64,000 nucleotides of DNA from Pseudomonas proteolytica (GCF_007858275.1 NZ_VFEV01000024.1:1-64000), one strand, 5' to 3'. Shown: positions 19,501 through 28,406, numbered from the stretch's first letter. Notes: a model not told the origin generated them from the letters alone. Translations and numbers: made by a program.

Positions 19501-20487
19501 GCCGGCCTTGGGCTTGGCGCCACGGCCGGTTGCACCTTCGTCGCGGATCTCGCCGCCGGAGCCGGTAGCTGCGCCCGGGAACGGGGCAATTGCGGTCGGG
19601 TGGTTGTGGGTCTCGACCTTCATCAGGATATGCACCGGCTCCTGCACCGCGCCGTACTGGCGGGTTTCAGGGTCCGGGAAGAAACGGCCGGCAACGCTGC
19701 CGACGATCACCGAGGCGTTGTCTTTATAAGCCGACAGAACGCCTTCGCTATGCATCACGTAGGTGTTCTTGATCATGCCGAACAGGCTTTTTTCCTGGCT
19801 CTGGCCGTCGATGTCCCAACTGGCGTTGAAGATCTTGTGCCGGCAGTGCTCGGAGTTGGCCTGGGCGAACATCATCAGTTCGATGTCGTGGGGGTTGCGT
19901 TGCAAACCGTTGAAGGCGTTGACCAGGTAGTCAATTTCGTCTTCAGCCAGGGCCAGGCCCAGCTCGGTGTTGGCCTTCTCGAGGGCGGCGCGGCCACCGC
20001 CAAGCACGTCAATCGCAGTAAGCGGCTTGGGCTCGGCGTGGCTGAACAGGCCGGCGGCCTGTTCCAGCTGGCTGACGATGATCTGGGTCATGCGGTCGTG
20101 CAGGCTGCTGGCGATCAGCTCGGCTTCGGCATCGCTGAACTGGCCAGCCACGTAGAAGGCGATCCCGCGTTCCAGGCGCTGGATTTTTTCCAGGCCGCAG
20201 TTGCGGGCGATATCGCTGGCCTTGCTCGACCAGGGCGAGATGGTGCCGAACCGCGGCAGAACCAGGAACAAGCGGCCGGTCGGCTCTTGAACGGGAACGC
20301 TGGGGCCGTACTTCAGAAGGCGTGCCAGCACTTGCTGTTCGTCGGCGGTCAAAACGCCGTTAACGTCGGCGAAGTGAGCAAATTCAGCATACAAGCCAGT
20401 GACAGCTGGAACCTTCTGGCTCAGTTGCTCAAGGAGTTTGCTGTGGCGAAAGGCAGAAAGGGCAGGAGCGCCGCGCAGGATCAACAT
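16591..20487 (-). CDS. purL: phosphoribosylformylglycinamidine synthase
   Basis: The 1,298-residue single-chain PurL converts FGAR, glutamine and ATP to FGAM in purine synthesis. It contains an N-terminal PurS-like part, two AIR-synthase-like halves (APFPGAATGSGGEIRDEG near the ATP site) and a C-terminal class I glutaminase with GVCNGCQM (nucleophile C1138) and GGFSYGDVLGAGEGWA. The frame is open to 20787, but the ATG at 20487 (MLILRGAPALS) gives the usual length and N terminus. It is divergent from mltF across 287 bases. Confidence 0.97.
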   Translation of the reverse strand: MLILRGAPALSAFRHSKLLEQLSQKVPAVTGLYAEFAHFADVNGVLTADEQQVLARLLKYGPSVPVQEPTGRLFLVLPRFGTISPWSSKASDIARNCGLEKIQRLERGIAFYVAGQFSDAEAELIASSLHDRMTQIIVSQLEQAAGLFSHAEPKPLTAIDVLGGGRAALEKANTELGLALAEDEIDYLVNAFNGLQRNPHDIELMMFAQANSEHCRHKIFNASWDIDGQSQEKSLFGMIKNTYVMHSEGVLSAYKDNASVIVGSVAGRFFPDPETRQYGAVQEPVHILMKVETHNHPTAIAPFPGAATGSGGEIRDEGATGRGAKPKAGLTGFTVSNLQIPGFEQPWEVPYGKPERIVTALDIMIEGPLGGAAFNNEFGRPALTGYFRTFEQSITTPRGDEVRGYHKPIMLAGGMGNIREDHVQKGEILVGSKLIVLGGPAMLIGLGGGAASSMATGTSSADLDFASVQRENPEMERRCQEVIDRCWQLGDKNPISFIHDVGAGGLSNAFPELVNDGDRGGRFELRNIPNDEPGMAPHEIWSNESQERYVLAVGPADFERFQAICERERCPFAVVGEATAEPQLTVTDSHFGNSPVDMPLEVLLGKAPRMHRSAVREAELGDDFDPSTLELADSIERVLHHPAVASKSFLITIGDRTITGLVARDQMVGPWQVPVADVAVTATSFDVYTGEAMAMGERTPLALLDAPASGRMAIGETLTNIAASRIGKLSDIKLSANWMSAAGHPGEDARLYDTVKAVGMELCPELGITIPVGKDSMSMATRWNEDGSDKSVTSPLSLIVTGFAPVTDIRQTLTPQLRMDKGTTDLILIDLGRGQNRMGASILAQTHGKLGKHAPDVDDAEDLKAFFAVIQGLNADGHLLAYHDRSDGGLLTSVVEMAFAGHCGLNIVLDSVAEDAAEINGILFNEELGAVIQVRQDATPDVLAQFSAAGLDDCVAVIGQPINNGEINISFNGDTVFAGQRRLLQRQWAETSYQIQRLRDNVDCAEQEFEVILEEDNPGLSAKLSFDVNQDIAAPYIKKGIRPQVAVLREQGVNGQVEMAAAFDRAGFNAIDVHMSDILAGRVDLDEFKGLVACGGFSYGDVLGAGEGWAKSALFNSRARDAFQGFFERNDSFTLGVCNGCQMMSNLSELIPGSEFWPHFVRNRSEQFEARVAMVQVQESNSIFLQGMAGSRMPIAIAHGEGHAEFESEEALLEADLSGTVALRFVDNHGKVTESYPANPNGSPRGITGLTSRDGRVTIMMPHPERVFRAVQNSWRPEEWNEDGAWMRMFRNARVWVN

Positions 20488-20774
20488 CTTCGGGACAGCC
20501 TCGGGAAGGGGGTGTGCTTTGAGGCCGTGCATTCTAGCGTAAACCTGCGCCAACGGCACCCGAAACGGCACTGCTGGCCGCTGCCGAACGTCAGTTGGCC
20601 TCGATTGCACGGTATCGAGGGGTTTTCCGGGGCTGCTGGTGCAGTTATTTTCACCGTCACAATCATGCGCCAGGCCACGTTTCTGCGGGCTGCAGCACAG
20701 TTTTGCGGGTGCTAGCAGACAACGCCCATGCTGTCGAGATATGGCGCCGTGGGCCGTTTGCGTATACTGCGCAG

Positions 20775-22235
20775 ATGTTCTCCCCAACTGCTTTGCGCCC
20801 GCGATGTGCCAAATGGCTCCTCGCCACCGGACTCTTCCTGATGCTCAGCGCCTGTGTTGATAAGCCCAGCACGCTCGAGCGAATCAAGGAGGATGGCGTA
20901 TTGCGGGTGGTTACCCGAAACAGCCCGGCCACCTATTTCCAGGACCGCAACGGCGAAACCGGTTTCGAATACGAACTGGTCAAGCGCTTTGCCGACGACC
21001 TGGGGGTGAAGCTTGAAATCGAGACGGCCGACAATCTCGACGACCTATTCGGCCAGTTGGGCAAGCCCAACGGCCCGGTCTTGGCCGCCGCCGGTCTGGT
21101 CAGCAGCGAACAGCGCAAGCAACAGGTGCGCTTTTCCCATGCATACCTGGAAGTGACCCCGCAGATCATCTACCGCAACGGCCAGTCCCGCCCCACCAAC
21201 GCGGCCGACCTGGTGGGCAAGAAGATCATGGTGCTCAAGGGCAGCACCCACGCCGAGCAACTGGCCGAGCTGAAAAAGCAGAACCCTGCGATTGAATACG
21301 AAGAGTCCGACGCCGTTGAAGTGGTCGACCTGCTGCGCATGGTCGACGAAGGGCAGATCGACCTGACCCTGGTCGACTCCAATGAAGTGGCGATGAACCA
21401 GGTGTACTTCCCCAACGTACGGGTGGCCTTTGACCTGGGCGATGCCAGCAACCAGAGCTGGGCGGTGGCTGCGGGTGAAGACAACAGCCTGCTCAACGAG
21501 GTCAACAGCTACCTCGACAAGGTCGAGAAGAACGGCACCTTGCAGCGCCTCAAGGATCGTTACTACGGGCATGTCGATGTGCTGGGCTACGTGGGCGCCT
21601 ACACCTTTGCCCAGCATTTGCAGCAGCGCCTGCCCAAGTACGAAAAGTTCTTCAAGACGTCGGCCAAGGAAGAAAAGGTCGACTGGCGGCTATTGGCAGC
21701 CATTGGCTATCAGGAATCGCTGTGGCAACCGGCTGTCACCTCCAAGACCGGCGTGCGCGGCCTGATGATGCTGACGCAGAACACCGCCCAGGCGATGGGC
21801 GTGTCCAACCGCCTCGACGCCCGGCAAAGCATCAAGGGCGGGGCCAAGTACCTGGCGATGATCAAGAGCGAACTGGACGACAAGATCCTTGAACCTGATC
21901 GCACCTGGTTTGCGCTGGCGGCCTACAACGTGGGCGGCGGCCACCTCGATGACGCACGCAAACTGGCGCAAAAAGAAGGCCTGAACCCGAACAAATGGCT
22001 GGACGTGAAGAAAATGCTGCCGCGCCTGTCGCAGAAGCAGTGGTACAGCAAGACCCGCTACGGCTACGCCCGTGGCGGCGAGCCAGTACATTTCGTGGCC
22101 AACATCCGTCGTTACTACGACATCCTGACCTGGGTGACCCAGCCGCAGTTGGAAGGCAACCAGATGGTGGAAGGCAACCTGCACGTCCCGGGCGTGGACA
22201 AAACCAAGCCCCCGCAAGACAGCCCCCAACTCTGA
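20775..22235 (+). CDS. mltF: membrane-bound lytic murein transglycosylase F
   Basis: The 486-residue outer-membrane lipoprotein has a signal with lipobox LSAC (C27), a periplasmic solute-binding-like domain (about 40-265) and a C-terminal lytic transglycosylase domain with catalytic E314 in GYQESLW. It cleaves glycan strands to 1,6-anhydromuramyl products. The ATG at 20775 has no clear Shine-Dalgarno. A TATACT hexamer at 20763-20768 lies just upstream, so a very short 5' leader is possible. The 287-base gap to purL shows no other structure that I can support. Confidence 0.94.
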   Translation: MFSPTALRPRCAKWLLATGLFLMLSACVDKPSTLERIKEDGVLRVVTRNSPATYFQDRNGETGFEYELVKRFADDLGVKLEIETADNLDDLFGQLGKPNGPVLAAAGLVSSEQRKQQVRFSHAYLEVTPQIIYRNGQSRPTNAADLVGKKIMVLKGSTHAEQLAELKKQNPAIEYEESDAVEVVDLLRMVDEGQIDLTLVDSNEVAMNQVYFPNVRVAFDLGDASNQSWAVAAGEDNSLLNEVNSYLDKVEKNGTLQRLKDRYYGHVDVLGYVGAYTFAQHLQQRLPKYEKFFKTSAKEEKVDWRLLAAIGYQESLWQPAVTSKTGVRGLMMLTQNTAQAMGVSNRLDARQSIKGGAKYLAMIKSELDDKILEPDRTWFALAAYNVGGGHLDDARKLAQKEGLNPNKWLDVKKMLPRLSQKQWYSKTRYGYARGGEPVHFVANIRRYYDILTWVTQPQLEGNQMVEGNLHVPGVDKTKPPQDSPQL

Positions 22236-22268
22236 CCCCTGGGAACGATCAGACACACAGAACCCCAA

Positions 22269-22357
22269 TGTGGGAGCGGGCTTGCTCGCGAAAGCGGAGG
22301 GTCAGTTGATGAATAATTGACTGACACACCGCTTTCGCGAGCAAGCCCGCTCCCACA
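22269..22357. repeat. REPIN with perfect 29-bp inverted arms
   Basis: The arm 22269-22297 (TGTGGGAGCGGGCTTGCTCG...) is perfectly repeated in reverse complement at 22329-22357, with a 31-base centre. It lies between the convergent mltF and trehalose EIIB-like genes. Confidence 0.9.
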
Positions 22358-22373
22358 TTTATTTTGTGGTGTT

Positions 22374-22658
22374 CTACAGGCCAGTGATCAGATGCACCAC
22401 CCCGCCTGCCAGCACCATCACCGCCGTGATACCCGCCGTCTTTAGCGCCACCTCGTCCATTCGTGTCGGGTCCTGTAGCTGAACCCGGATCCGCGTCAAA
22501 GCCACTCGCTGTTGCGACTTCAGATTTATCGCCCCACCCAGCGCACTCAACACCGCCGGCGCCAACATCGCGTCAGCCGCTGGCTCGGTGCTCGGCGTTT
22601 CGGCCACCAGGTCCGGTGTCAGGGCCTTCCAGAACGCCCGCTGTAATTTCTCGAACAT
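22374..22658 (-). CDS. cysteine-free PTS EIIB-like protein of the trehalose cluster
   Basis: The 94-residue protein has the EIIB fold signature LGGAINLKSQQRVALTRIRV, but the phosphorylated cysteine is replaced by A53 and the whole protein contains no cysteine. Its sequence is closest in this window to the C-terminal domain of NagE, which is degenerate in the same way. ATG 22658 is preferred over TTG 22664 because GGAG lies 8 bases before it. The gene starts 2 bases after the EIIA-HPr-EI stop, so it is the last gene of that unit. It cannot carry phosphate on the usual residue. A scaffolding or regulatory role is an inference. Confidence 0.82.
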   Translation of the reverse strand: MFEKLQRAFWKALTPDLVAETPSTEPAADAMLAPAVLSALGGAINLKSQQRVALTRIRVQLQDPTRMDEVALKTAGITAVMVLAGGVVHLITGL

Positions 22659-22660
22659 GC

Positions 22661-25183
22661 TCAATGCTCCACGACAGGTAAAGTTTCTACAGTCGCCGTG
22701 TGGTAAAGGCGCAAGGCCTCGCGCACTTGGCCGGCTTCTTCAAGGCCCAGGACCTGGCGGGCGATGATCTGGCAATCCGCCAGGTCCAGCTCGCGCACGG
22801 TGGCCTTGATACTGGGGATCAGCGGCACGCTGACGGACAGTTCGTCCACCCCCAGCCCGAGCAGCATCGGCACCGCCAGCGCCTCGGACGCCAGCGCGCC
22901 ACATACGCCCACCCACTTGCCATGGGCGTGGGCGGCCTTGACCGTGGTGTCGATCAGGCGCAGCACCGCCGGGTGGAAACTGTCGGCCTGGCTGGCCAGG
23001 CGTGGATGGTCGCGGTCCATGGCCAGGGTGTATTGGGTCAGGTCATTGGTACCAATGGAGAAAAAATCCACATGGGGCGCAAACACATCCGCCATCAACG
23101 CGGCCGACGGCACCTCGATCATGATCCCCAGTTTCGGCAATTCGCTAAGCCCCAGGGCCAGCGCTTGTTCTTCCAGGATCTCGCGGGCCTGGCGCAGCTC
23201 CGACAGCAGGCTGACCATCGGTAACATAATGTGCAACCGCGCCAAGCCCGCGCTGGCCAGGATTGCCCGGAACTGCTCGCGCAACAACTCGGGACGTTCC
23301 AGGCACAAGCGAATCCCGCGCAGGCCTAGAAATGGATTGGTCTCGCTGTCCATCGGCACATAGGCCAAGGGTTTGTCACCGCCCACATCAAGGGTGCGCA
23401 CCACCAGATTGCGCTCGGGGCCCAGCACACCGGCAATGGCGCTGTAGGTCTGGGCCTGTTCCTGCGGGCTCGGCGCGCGGTTGCGGTCCAGATAGAGAAA
23501 CTCCGAGCGCAACAGCCCCACCCCCTCGGCTCCCAGCGCCAGGGCTTGCTGTACCTCTTGCAGCGAAGCGACGTTGGCCGTCACTTCAATATGATGACCG
23601 TCGCGAGTGGTGGCGGCCAAGGCAGCCTGCTGCACATCGCGTTGATGGCGCACAACCTGCTGCTCGCGCGCGGCCCGCAGCGTCTCGATCACCCCCGGGG
23701 CCGGCTCGAGGTGCAGTTCGCCTTTGTCGGCGTCCAGCAACACTGGCGAGCCATCGGGTATCGCCAAGACCTGGACCGGCACACCGCAAATCGCCGGCAA
23801 GCCAAGAGCGCGAGCAAGTATGGCGACGTGGCTGGTGGCCCCTCCGGCCACGGTGATAAACCCCAACACCTTGGCCGGGTCGAGGCTGGCGGTTTGCGAG
23901 GGGGTCAATTGCTCGGCAATCAGGATGGCCTGCTCCGGCAAATCCCAGGCGCCGTCCTGGACCCCGAGGATCAGCTTGAGGACCCGCTGGCCAACATCCG
24001 CCATATCGGCGGCACGCTCGGCCAGCAGTGGGCTGCCGGACTGCTCGAACAGTGCAGCGGTGGCGAGAGTGGCGCTGTTCCAGGCGAAGGCCGCGCTCTT
24101 GCCTTGGGCCAGCAGACCGTGGGCGTGTTCCAGCAGGGTCGGGTCTTCGAGCAATTCCTGATGGGCACCAAAAATCTGTGCCTGGGCGCTCCCCGAGGCC
24201 TTGTCCTGTAGCGCTTGCAGTGCTTGGGCTGCAGCCTGTAGGGCGCGCGTCAGCGCGGCACGTTCTGGGGGCTCGCCAGTGCCCTTTTCAGTCACGTTCA
24301 GCTCAGGCTCGGTGACCTGAACCACGTGGCCAAACGCCGAACCTGGCGATGCGCATACGCCCCGCAACACCGTTGCCGATGACAGCGGTGCGATGGCCTC
24401 GGCCACCACGGCCACCGCTTCGCCGCACCCTTGGGCCAACAACGCGACCAACGCCTCGATCGCCGCCGCCGCATCCGCCCCCGCCGCACTCACTTGCAGG
24501 GTATCGCCGCGCACTGTTTGCAGGCCCATGATCGCCACCAATGACTTGGCGTTGGCGCTCTGGGTTTGCTTGTGCAGGCAGATGCTCGCCTTGAACCCCT
24601 TTGCGGCCTGGGCCAGCACGGCCGCCGGACGGGCATGCAGGCCGTTGGCATTGGGCAGCGTCAGGGGCTTGGAAAACAGGGCGTCGCCCTCTTCTTCCGC
24701 GCCATTGGCGGCACCTATTGCAGGCGTCACGCGCAGCAACGGTTGCCCGGCTTCAACCAGCCCCGTAGCCGCCGCCAGCAGCGTAAACGGCTCGCCGCTG
24801 ACCACCAGCATCAGGGTCAGCAAACTGCGGGCATTGAGGGCGATGTAGTCGGCATCAAACTCGATCAGCGGTTGCCCGGCCACCACCCGCTGGCCTTCCT
24901 CGACCAGCCGGGTGAACCCCTTGCCCGCCAGGTTCACGGTATCCAGGCCGATATGCATCAACACCTGCACGCCGTGGTCGTCAGTGACGCTGACCGCATG
25001 ACCACTGTCCTGGATATTGCTGATCACCCCGGCCAGCGGCGCGCAGAGGGTCTGCGAGGTGGGATCGATACACACGCCGTCGCCAATCAGGCGGCTGGAG
25101 AACACCGGATCCGGCACCTGGTCCAGGGGCAACAGCACCCCGGCCAGGGGCGCCAGCAGTTCCAGGGGTTGAGTTGTGGTCAT
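22661..25183 (-). CDS. PTS multiphosphoryl transfer protein EIIA-HPr-EI of the trehalose cluster
   Basis: The 840-residue fusion has the same layout as the nag protein: glucose-type EIIA (H77 in VLMHIGLD), HPr (H183 in GLHARPAA) and enzyme I (H452 in GGATSHVAIL). It should pass phosphate from PEP to EIIB of TreP, which has no EIIA of its own. An AGGTGA-like site precedes the ATG. It is downstream of the porin gene across a REP-containing 163-base gap, and is followed directly by the EIIB-like gene. The sugar specificity comes from context only. Confidence 0.93.
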   Translation of the reverse strand: MTTTQPLELLAPLAGVLLPLDQVPDPVFSSRLIGDGVCIDPTSQTLCAPLAGVISNIQDSGHAVSVTDDHGVQVLMHIGLDTVNLAGKGFTRLVEEGQRVVAGQPLIEFDADYIALNARSLLTLMLVVSGEPFTLLAAATGLVEAGQPLLRVTPAIGAANGAEEEGDALFSKPLTLPNANGLHARPAAVLAQAAKGFKASICLHKQTQSANAKSLVAIMGLQTVRGDTLQVSAAGADAAAAIEALVALLAQGCGEAVAVVAEAIAPLSSATVLRGVCASPGSAFGHVVQVTEPELNVTEKGTGEPPERAALTRALQAAAQALQALQDKASGSAQAQIFGAHQELLEDPTLLEHAHGLLAQGKSAAFAWNSATLATAALFEQSGSPLLAERAADMADVGQRVLKLILGVQDGAWDLPEQAILIAEQLTPSQTASLDPAKVLGFITVAGGATSHVAILARALGLPAICGVPVQVLAIPDGSPVLLDADKGELHLEPAPGVIETLRAAREQQVVRHQRDVQQAALAATTRDGHHIEVTANVASLQEVQQALALGAEGVGLLRSEFLYLDRNRAPSPQEQAQTYSAIAGVLGPERNLVVRTLDVGGDKPLAYVPMDSETNPFLGLRGIRLCLERPELLREQFRAILASAGLARLHIMLPMVSLLSELRQAREILEEQALALGLSELPKLGIMIEVPSAALMADVFAPHVDFFSIGTNDLTQYTLAMDRDHPRLASQADSFHPAVLRLIDTTVKAAHAHGKWVGVCGALASEALAVPMLLGLGVDELSVSVPLIPSIKATVRELDLADCQIIARQVLGLEEAGQVREALRLYHTATVETLPVVEH

Positions 25184-25235
25184 GACATCACCTGCTGTTT
25201 GGTTCTGTAAAAATCATGGGCGAAACGGCATTCCT

Positions 25236-25321
25236 GTAGGCGCTGGCTTGCCGGCGATGCTGACGACTCGGTCTCTGCCAAAGACCGAGGGGCCGCCATC
25301 GCTGGCAAGCCAGCTCCCACA
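25236..25321. repeat. REP pair between porin and EI-fusion genes
   Basis: GGCGCTGGCTTGCCGGCGATG at the left is matched by an inverted copy CATCGCTGGCAAGCCAGC at the right. A smaller internal hairpin (CGGTCT/AGACCG) lies between them. Confidence 0.8.
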
Positions 25322-25346
25322 TAAGGGGTCACTACATCGGCCGTAT

Positions 25347-26567
25347 TTATTTCCACCAGTATTCGACCTGCACACCGAAGTTGGAACCGTGCCGCGCACT
25401 GCCGTAGGAGCCGCTGTCGGACAACGCCGAACCCGCCGCCAGTTCATTGGCCGCACGCTTGGCCGCCTGGTTCCAGGTGGCATAGGTGTAGTACAAGCGC
25501 ACTTCCGGCCGCGCCCAGAAATCCGGGCCTTTGGGCGACCAGGTCGGGGCGAACGTGAACTTGCTGAGCTTGCGCGTGCCGCCGCTGGCATCCACTTGGT
25601 CATGGCCCAGCTCGGTGACCAGCTTGAACTGTTCGCTGATGGCATACGCCGGGCGCACACCAATGGACATCCAGGTCTGGTCCTGGCTGCCTGGGCGCAC
25701 ATCTTTCTGGTACACCGCCTCGACCTGGCCACCGAAACGCGGGGTCACTTGCCAGTCAAAAAACTCCACCGCGCGGTAGCTTTTACTGCTGCGCTCCAGC
25801 GCGGTATTCCCGGTGTAGCCAAGGCCCGTGCCCGGCCCTTCACCGTACTGCAGGGCAAACTTGTTCTTGCCGCCGAGGAAGGCCGCCTGCACATGCTGGG
25901 CAGTCAGGGCCCAGCCGCTGTGGGTATCGCGCCCGCCAGCCTGTTCGATGTAGCTCAGGCCCAACTCCAGCTCCCCGCCGGGGTTGGTCTTGAAGCCTGC
26001 CACGTTGAAGTCGTGACGGGTGGCGTATTCCTTCTGGTACAGGTTGTCCTTGCGCGACAGAGCGTAGCTGTATTTCAGATCGCCAATCAGCACGTCCTCG
26101 ATACCGCCGCCGGTGGCGCTCTGGTTCCAGTAGTAGAAGTCGGAAATATGGATGTCATTTCGTTTGTAGTAGCGCCGGCCGGCCCACAGTGAACCGCCGT
26201 TGAGGCTGGGCATGTTCGACCACTGCGCATACATCTGCGGCATGCGGGCCGAACCATTTTTTTCGCCCTGGAACTTCAGTTCGCGGTCGTACTTGTTGTA
26301 CAGCGAGGCCATGGCATCGACGCTCAGCACCGAGCCGTCGTCGAGGGTGAACAGGTCCTGGCGTAACTCCAACTCGGCGTATTGTTCGCATTCGTTGCCC
26401 AAACGATATTTGGATTGGGCGCCCGGCAGTTGGAAACACTGCTGCGGGCCGCTGCCGGTCGAGGTGCCGGCACCACTGCGCAGATAGCCGGCGAATTCCA
26501 GGGCGTGGGCCGCCAGGGGCAACGTCAGACAGGATGCAGCGAGGCCCAGCTTTATTGTTGTTTTCAT
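25347..26567 (-). CDS. LamB-type maltoporin/carbohydrate porin
   Basis: The 406-residue outer-membrane protein has a signal peptide cleaved after AAHA, then mature LEFAGYLRSG, which is typical of LamB/ScrY porins. Aromatic-rich beta-strands run throughout, and the protein ends in VEYWWK. AAAAGGAG precedes the start. It probably lets trehalose or related disaccharides cross the outer membrane before uptake by TreP. It has no ScrY-like coiled coil at its N terminus. Confidence 0.9.
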   Translation of the reverse strand: MKTTIKLGLAASCLTLPLAAHALEFAGYLRSGAGTSTGSGPQQCFQLPGAQSKYRLGNECEQYAELELRQDLFTLDDGSVLSVDAMASLYNKYDRELKFQGEKNGSARMPQMYAQWSNMPSLNGGSLWAGRRYYKRNDIHISDFYYWNQSATGGGIEDVLIGDLKYSYALSRKDNLYQKEYATRHDFNVAGFKTNPGGELELGLSYIEQAGGRDTHSGWALTAQHVQAAFLGGKNKFALQYGEGPGTGLGYTGNTALERSSKSYRAVEFFDWQVTPRFGGQVEAVYQKDVRPGSQDQTWMSIGVRPAYAISEQFKLVTELGHDQVDASGGTRKLSKFTFAPTWSPKGPDFWARPEVRLYYTYATWNQAAKRAANELAAGSALSDSGSYGSARHGSNFGVQVEYWWK

Positions 26568-26605
26568 GAAGCGCTCCTTTTTTCTTATTGTGTGTAACGC
26601 GATTC

Positions 26606-26705
26606 TGTAGGAGCGAGCTTGCTCGCGAAAATCGTCAACGGTGACGTGGGCATTGCGGATGCACGCGGCGCTTTGAAGTTTTTCGCGAGCAAGCTCGCGC
26701 CTACA
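26606..26705. repeat. REPIN (100-bp type, reverse orientation)
   Basis: Outer arms GTAGGAGCGAGCTTGCTCGCG and CGCGAGCAAGCTCGCGCCTAC flank a ~50-base centre. The asymmetric centre matches those of the elements at 30047, 37911 and 48649 in reverse complement (ATCGTCAACG here, CGTTGACG there). Confidence 0.85.
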
Positions 26706-26717
26706 AAAAGGGGAATG

Positions 26718-28364
26718 TCAGTCGGTCAGGTGCAGCACAAAAGACTCGTATGGGCGCAAGGTGATGCTGTCGGTGCGCACCGGGCAGTCGGGGTAGTTGC
26801 TGATCAGCAGCCGTTGCGCGCTCGCCGCGCTGATCACTTGGCCAGGTAGTTGGATTTCGCAGGGCTGGCCGTAGAAGTTGTTCAGCACCAGCAGGCGCTC
26901 GCCATGGCCTTCACGCAGATACGCCCAGACTTTGGCGTGATCGCACAACAGTTGGCGGTACACGCCCTGCTGGATCAGCGGCTCAAGGCGACGCAAGGCG
27001 ATCAGCGCCCGGTAGTGATGCAGCACCGAATCCGGGTCATCCAACTGGCTCTGCACATTGATCTGCGCCGCATTGGCCGGGATGCCAATCCACGGTTCAC
27101 CGCTGCTGAAGCCGGCATTTGCCTGGCCGTTCCATTGCATCGGCGTGCGCCCGTTATCCCGGGACTTTTGCATGATGGCGGCCATGCTTGACGCTTGCGA
27201 CTCGCCCGCTTCGCGCTTGAGGCGGTAGATGTTCAGGGTCTCGACATCGCGGTACTGCCCGATCTGCTCGAACCCCGGATTGGTCATGCCCAGCTCTTCG
27301 CCCTGGTACACAAACGGCGTGCCCTGCAGAAAGTGCAAGGCGGTGGCGAGCATCTTGGCCGAGACCACGCGGTACTCGCCGTCATCACCAAATCGCGAGA
27401 CCACCCGCGGCTGGTCATGGTTACACCAGAACAGCGCATTCCACCCGCCACCGGCCTGCATGCCCAGTTGCCAGTCAGAGAGAATCTGCTTGAGTTGCAG
27501 GAAGTCGAAGTCGGCGCGCACCCATTTTTGCAGGTTGGGGTAATCCACTTTCAGATGATGAAAGTTGAAGGTCATCGACAGCTCTTTCGACTCCGGGCGC
27601 GAGTAGCGAATGCAGTGCTCGAGGCTGGTGGATGACATCTCGCCAACGTTGATCAGGTCGTGGCCTTCGAACACTTCGCGGTGCATTTCCTGCAGGTACT
27701 CATGCACGTGCGGACCATCGGTGTAGAAGCGCCGGCCATCGCTGTTGTCTTCGGGAAAGTCCGCCGGCTTGGAAATCAGGTTGATTACATCCAGGCGGAA
27801 ACCGCCCACGCCTTTGTCACGCCAGAAGCACATGAGTTTGTAGACTTCGGCGCGCACCTTGGGGTTGTCCCAATTGAGGTCGGCCTGGGTGTGGTCGAAC
27901 AGGTGCAGGAAGTACTGGCCGGTCTGCGCCTCGTATTCCCAGGCCGAGCCGCCGAACTTGGACTCCCAGTTGTTCGGCTGGTCGCGCCAGATGTAGAAGT
28001 CGCGGTACGGGTTGTCGAGGCTGCTGCGCGCCTGCTGGAACCATTCGTGCTCGATGGAGGTGTGGTTGACTACGATGTCGAGCATCAGCTTGATCCCGCG
28101 CTTGGCGGCTTCGCCGATCAGCAGGTCGCAGTCGGCCATGGTCCCGTAGCTGGGATCGATGGCGTAGTAGTCGCTGATGTCGTAGCCGTTGTCGCGCTGG
28201 GGTGAGCGCAGGAACGGGGTGATCCACAGGCAATCGACACCCAGCCATTGGAGGTAATCGAGTTTGTCCACGATGCCCAGCAGGTCACCGGTGGCGTTAC
28301 CCGCATGGCTGTGGAAGCTTTTTGGGTAGATCTGGTAGATCACCGAGTGTTGCCAGTCTTGCAT
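26718..28364 (-). CDS. treC: trehalose-6-phosphate hydrolase (GH13)
   Basis: The 548-residue cytosolic glycosidase splits trehalose-6-P into glucose and glucose-6-P. GH13 landmarks are DIVVNHTS, the nucleophile D192 in GFRLDVIN, the acid/base E242 in VGEMSS and D317 in CNHDQPR. The length is normal for phosphotrehalases. It lies between the porin gene and treP, so the PTS product is used directly. Oligo-1,6-glucosidase is the nearest alternative, but the operon context decides. In P. fluorescens this gene has also been called treA. Confidence 0.93.
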   Translation of the reverse strand: MQDWQHSVIYQIYPKSFHSHAGNATGDLLGIVDKLDYLQWLGVDCLWITPFLRSPQRDNGYDISDYYAIDPSYGTMADCDLLIGEAAKRGIKLMLDIVVNHTSIEHEWFQQARSSLDNPYRDFYIWRDQPNNWESKFGGSAWEYEAQTGQYFLHLFDHTQADLNWDNPKVRAEVYKLMCFWRDKGVGGFRLDVINLISKPADFPEDNSDGRRFYTDGPHVHEYLQEMHREVFEGHDLINVGEMSSTSLEHCIRYSRPESKELSMTFNFHHLKVDYPNLQKWVRADFDFLQLKQILSDWQLGMQAGGGWNALFWCNHDQPRVVSRFGDDGEYRVVSAKMLATALHFLQGTPFVYQGEELGMTNPGFEQIGQYRDVETLNIYRLKREAGESQASSMAAIMQKSRDNGRTPMQWNGQANAGFSSGEPWIGIPANAAQINVQSQLDDPDSVLHHYRALIALRRLEPLIQQGVYRQLLCDHAKVWAYLREGHGERLLVLNNFYGQPCEIQLPGQVISAASAQRLLISNYPDCPVRTDSITLRPYESFVLHLTD

Positions 28365-28406
28365 GGTGGGTTCCTTCAGTAGAGTTATGTGCTGGCCTTG
28401 CGGGCC

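Noticed and set aside
16498..20715. A 1,405-codon open frame on the plus strand opposite purL
   Set aside because: It is a by-product of high GC in third codon positions of purL. The translation has low complexity (His, Gly, Val, Ala, Gln) and no family signature, while purL on the other strand is unmistakable.
20488..20774. A riboswitch or PurR-type operator upstream of purL
   Set aside because: I could not recognise a purine riboswitch core or a palindromic operator in the 287-base gap.
22374..22664. EIIB-like gene considered a pseudogene because the cysteine is missing
   Set aside because: The frame is intact, has a good ribosome site and a tight operon position, and the same substitution occurs in the NagE tail, so it looks selected.
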